From: Chloroflexota bacterium
Lineage (GTDB): Bacteria; Chloroflexota; Dehalococcoidia; Lucifugimonadales; UBA2962
Length of the DNA stretch: 64,000 nt
Assembly: GCA_003228095.2 (NCBI GenBank)
Contig: QGNM01000001.1
Span: 1-64,000 of the forward strand
Direction of reading: 5' to 3'
The translations under genes and the position numbers were made by a program. Positions 60,798 through 64,000 of this stretch are shown here, in pieces (the first letter of the stretch is position 1; each line of letters opens with the position of its first letter). The notes below the pieces were generated by a model, which was given only the letters and a program-made list of their open reading frames with translations, ran no database searches and was not told where the DNA came from.

Positions 60798-62324
60798 ATG
60801 AAAAGTGATTTCTTAATCGCATTGACTCAGCTTGCAGCTGAAAGGAACTTGCCTAGAGACATTGTAATGTCTGCAATAGAAGCTGCCTTAGTATCTGCGT
60901 TCCGTAAAGATAGTGTATCAACAGGACAGGAAATCTCAGTCAAACTAGATCCTGGAACTGGAGAGGTCAGCGTATATCTGCTTAAAAAAGTAGTTGATGA
61001 AGTCGAAAATGATCTACTTGAAATCAATCTAACTGATGCGAAAAAATATAAAGAAGATGTACAAGTTGGAGACAATGTAGCTTATGAGGAGCTACCAGCT
61101 AGTGCAGGTAGAATTGCAGCTCAAACTGCTAAGCAAGTAGTTCTACAGCGATTGAGGGAAGCTGAACGAGAGCTAGTATACGAGGAATATGCTGATAAAG
61201 AGGGCCAAGTTTATACTGTTAGCGTGCAACGAATTGAGTCTAAGCACGTAATCTGTGAACTGGGCAGGGCTGAAGCAATTCTACCGTTATCTGAACAAAT
61301 GCAAACTGAACGATACCGTGTCGGACAAAAAATTAAGGTTCTTTTGAAATCTTTGGAAAGATCAGTTAAAGGTCCAGAGTTAATAATCTCCAGAGCTGAT
61401 GATGGTTTACTTAGAGGTTTATTTGAAATAGAAGTTCCAGAAATATACAACGGATCTGTTGAAATCAAAGCCATCGCTCGAGAAGCAGGGGCTCGCAGTA
61501 AAGTAGCCGTTCATGCAATCCAAGAAGGGGTAGATCCTGTAGGATCTTGTGTGGGGCTAAGGGGCATAAGAATACAGAATATTGTTAATGAATTGCATGG
61601 CGAAAAAATTGACGTTGTTCAATGGGACGAAAATCCAATCGTGTTTATCTCCCAAGCTCTTAGTCCATCACAGGTGTTGAGAGTAGATCTTCTCCAGGCC
61701 AACCTAACTGCAACTGCAGTGGTGCCAGAAAATACCCTGTCATTAGCAATAGGCAAAGAGGGTCAAAATGCAAGACTGGCTGCTAAATTAACTGGTTGGA
61801 AAGTAGATATTAAAAGCGATACTGAAATTGCTAAACTAGAACCTGTTAAACCAGTTAAAGTTAAACCAGTTAAAGTCGATGATGCAGTATCCAAAAAACC
61901 AGTAGTCATTCAAAAAGTAACAGAACCTGTAGCAGAAGTGACTGTCGATGAACCAGAGAGCAAAGAAAAAACTCAGGACCAAAAAACTAGCGATGCACTT
62001 AAGTCCGTTGATGCTCCAGTCACAAGTGATGCGAAAACAATTACAGGAGATTCTGCTGAGAAACAAGAGGTTCTTGAGGCCGTTGCTGATTTAGATAATG
62101 AACCTAAGGCTCAGGAAGTAACGAATGAACAGCTTGAACCTGTAAAATCGGCTGCTGAGTTATCAGAGGAAGTATGGAATATAAGAAAGCCTCCAGCGCC
62201 TGTAGATCCAGGTCAAATAAGGTTTGCAGAAGATATTGCAGAGCTTCATAAGAATGGTCCTTCAAAAAGAAAAGGAACAAGGAAGCGTAGGCCTAACACA
62301 GGCAGAACTACTCGTAGAAAATAA
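60798..62324 (+). CDS. nusA: transcription termination/antitermination protein NusA, extended acidic/basic C-terminus
   Basis: LIALTQLAAERNLPRDIVMSAIEAALVSAFRKD; DPVGSCVGLRGIRIQNIVNELHGEKIDVVQW; LAIGKEGQNARLAAKLTGWKVDI. Confidence 0.97.
   Translation: MKSDFLIALTQLAAERNLPRDIVMSAIEAALVSAFRKDSVSTGQEISVKLDPGTGEVSVYLLKKVVDEVENDLLEINLTDAKKYKEDVQVGDNVAYEELPASAGRIAAQTAKQVVLQRLREAERELVYEEYADKEGQVYTVSVQRIESKHVICELGRAEAILPLSEQMQTERYRVGQKIKVLLKSLERSVKGPELIISRADDGLLRGLFEIEVPEIYNGSVEIKAIAREAGARSKVAVHAIQEGVDPVGSCVGLRGIRIQNIVNELHGEKIDVVQWDENPIVFISQALSPSQVLRVDLLQANLTATAVVPENTLSLAIGKEGQNARLAAKLTGWKVDIKSDTEIAKLEPVKPVKVKPVKVDDAVSKKPVVIQKVTEPVAEVTVDEPESKEKTQDQKTSDALKSVDAPVTSDAKTITGDSAEKQEVLEAVADLDNEPKAQEVTNEQLEPVKSAAELSEEVWNIRKPPAPVDPGQIRFAEDIAELHKNGPSKRKGTRKRRPNTGRTTRRK
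61848..61877 (+). repeat. 15-bp tandem duplication AAACCAGTTAAAGTT/C in nusA
   Basis: Encodes KPVKVKPVKV in the NusA C-terminal extension. Confidence 0.8.
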
Positions 62325-62360
62325 AATCAAAAAACAAAACTTAATAAAGGTAGCGCGATA

Positions 62361-62636
62361 GTGGTTAGCGTCAAAAGGCTTCCAAAGCGAACTTGCATAA
62401 TTTGTAGAGGCAAAAAACCGAAACAAAGTATGATTAGATTAGCCGCTGTAGGTAGCGAAGTTAAGTTGGATTTAAAAACTCGACTTGATGGCAGGGGAGT
62501 ATATATCTGTATATCTAAGAGTTGTAGGCTGGCACAACTTGAAGTTAGTAAATTATCCTTCAGTCTAAAAACAATAGTAACGAAACAAAGTACTGCTTCT
62601 ATCACGGAGCAATTAAGGACGTTGATTAACGAATAA
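62361..62636 (+). CDS. YlxR (DUF448) family RNA-binding protein
   Basis: RTCIICRGKKPKQSMIRLAAV; LDGRGVYICISKSC; position between nusA and infB. Confidence 0.93.
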   Translation: MVSVKRLPKRTCIICRGKKPKQSMIRLAAVGSEVKLDLKTRLDGRGVYICISKSCRLAQLEVSKLSFSLKTIVTKQSTASITEQLRTLINE

Positions 62637-62647
62637 AGCCCCCAAAT

Positions 62648-64000
62648 ATGGTAAAAAAAACAGTTCAAGAAACTACAGACAGCACTAAGTCCAACGAAAA
62701 TATTTCCGTTAATCAAGCAGCCTCTGGGGCAGAGCCACCAGCGTTAGAAATTCCTAACGCAATTATAGTTGGAAACCTTGCAGGCATAATGCAAATAGGC
62801 CCTATAGATGTAATAAAGCAACTTATGCGCTTAGGGCACATGTATACCATAAACGACGTATTGGATTTTGAGCTGGCTGCTGAAGTGGCAGAATCTTTCG
62901 GATTCGATGTGTATGAGCCTGAAGAAATTAAACTTGATGCCACATCAATCGTACCTTCAAATGACTCCCCTGATTCAAAAGATTTAATAATTAGACCTCC
63001 AGTAATCACTATATTAGGACACGTTGATCATGGTAAAACCACGATACTAGATGCAATTAGAAACACAAAAGTTGTAGACGCAGAAGCCGGGGGAATTACC
63101 CAACATATTGGAGCATACCAAGTTGTCCATAATGACAAACTAATCACATTCATTGATACTCCTGGGCATGAAGCTTTTACAGCAATGAGGGTTCGCGGAG
63201 CACAAGTTACTGACATAGCTGTTTTAGTAGTTGCTGCTGACGATGGACTCATGCCTCAAACTCATGAGGCCATTGACCACATAACTGCTGCAGGTGTGCC
63301 AATGCTAGTTTGCATAAATAAGATGGATAAACCAGAAGCAGATCCTGAAAAAATAAAAAGACAACTTTCGGAAAGAGATTTACTTGTAGAGGATTGGGGA
63401 GGAGACATTATCTGTGTACCTGTCTCAGCCACTAAAAAAGATGGGATCCCTGCCTTACTTGAGAATCTTCAGTTGTTAGCAGAGATGGCTGAATTAAAGG
63501 GAAACCCTGATAAATTGGCAACAGGAGTTGTAGTCGAAGCTAGCGTAGATAAACGACGAGGCCCAGTCGCTACTGCCCTCGTACAAACAGGGACGCTAAA
63601 AGTAGGTGATTACATAACTATTCGTGATTTACGGGGTAGAGTTAAAGCGCTGCTAAATGATCAAGGAACTAAAATTGATCACGCAGGACCTTCGACTCCA
63701 GTCGAAATACTCGGTATATCAGGATTACCCGAAGCGGGAGACATTTTCAATGTATCTCCTGACGAAAAAACTGCAAAACAAATAACACTGGAATACCAAC
63801 AAACCGTAGCGAATCATACCTCTAAACTAGAAGATGCATACACACGCATAGAATCAGGATTGGCGAAATATATAAACCTGATCATAAAAACTGATGTTCA
63901 AGGTAGTGTAGATGCTGTTTTAAGTATGCTAAACAGCTTAAGTAGCGAACAATCAAAAATAAAAATTGTACGAGCATCTGCGGGCGGCATCACTGAAAAT
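62648..64000 (+). CDS. infB: translation initiation factor IF-2, truncated by window end
   Basis: Hand translation: [11 protein letters not shown]...[41 protein letters not shown]...[20 protein letters not shown]; open to the last base. Confidence 0.96.
   Translation, partial: MVKKTVQETTDSTKSNENISVNQAASGAEPPALEIPNAIIVGNLAGIMQIGPIDVIKQLMRLGHMYTINDVLDFELAAEVAESFGFDVYEPEEIKLDATSIVPSNDSPDSKDLIIRPPVITILGHVDHGKTTILDAIRNTKVVDAEAGGITQHIGAYQVVHNDKLITFIDTPGHEAFTAMRVRGAQVTDIAVLVVAADDGLMPQTHEAIDHITAAGVPMLVCINKMDKPEADPEKIKRQLSERDLLVEDWGGDIICVPVSATKKDGIPALLENLQLLAEMAELKGNPDKLATGVVVEASVDKRRGPVATALVQTGTLKVGDYITIRDLRGRVKALLNDQGTKIDHAGPSTPVEILGISGLPEAGDIFNVSPDEKTAKQITLEYQQTVANHTSKLEDAYTRIESGLAKYINLIIKTDVQGSVDAVLSMLNSLSSEQSKIKIVRASAGGITEN

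Overview
64 kb of AT-rich bacterial chromosome, densely packed and mostly ordinary housekeeping plus catabolic genes. The gene mix (ComB, luciferase-like flavin oxidoreductases, phosphotriesterase-family, DUF35/thiolase pair, TM0106-type nuclease, AtpI-BEFHAGDC operon, gcvT-H-PA-PB) would suit a marine Chloroflexota/Dehalococcoidia-like genome, but that placement is inference. Recognisable blocks: tRNA-Arg(GCG); dnaE; groES-groEL with a palindromic terminator; glycine cleavage operon with nadE; rex; complete F1Fo ATP synthase operon; modABC; nusA-ylxR-infB (infB runs off the end). No CRISPR array, rRNA or transposase was seen. Most notable observations: (1) a redoxin-like gene (24905-25609) whose reading frame is interrupted only by one TGA at the catalytic Cys position (FWASW-U-ACRAQLP), followed by a hairpin with the properties of a bacterial SECIS, so a candidate selenoprotein split by standard ORF calling; (2) an un-called 26-aa Cys-rich peptide MSKTDKPKCDRPNCTCDPCECDPCEC (28110-28190, minus) with a good Shine-Dalgarno and a metallothionein-like CxCxPCxC motif; (3) a transcarbamylase-family protein lacking the STRT carbamoyl-phosphate motif, next to a flavin oxidoreductase and an alpha/beta hydrolase; (4) a strong intrinsic terminator directly in front of nusA; (5) several long perfect inverted repeats in intergenic regions; (6) a probable ATT start codon for trmI.
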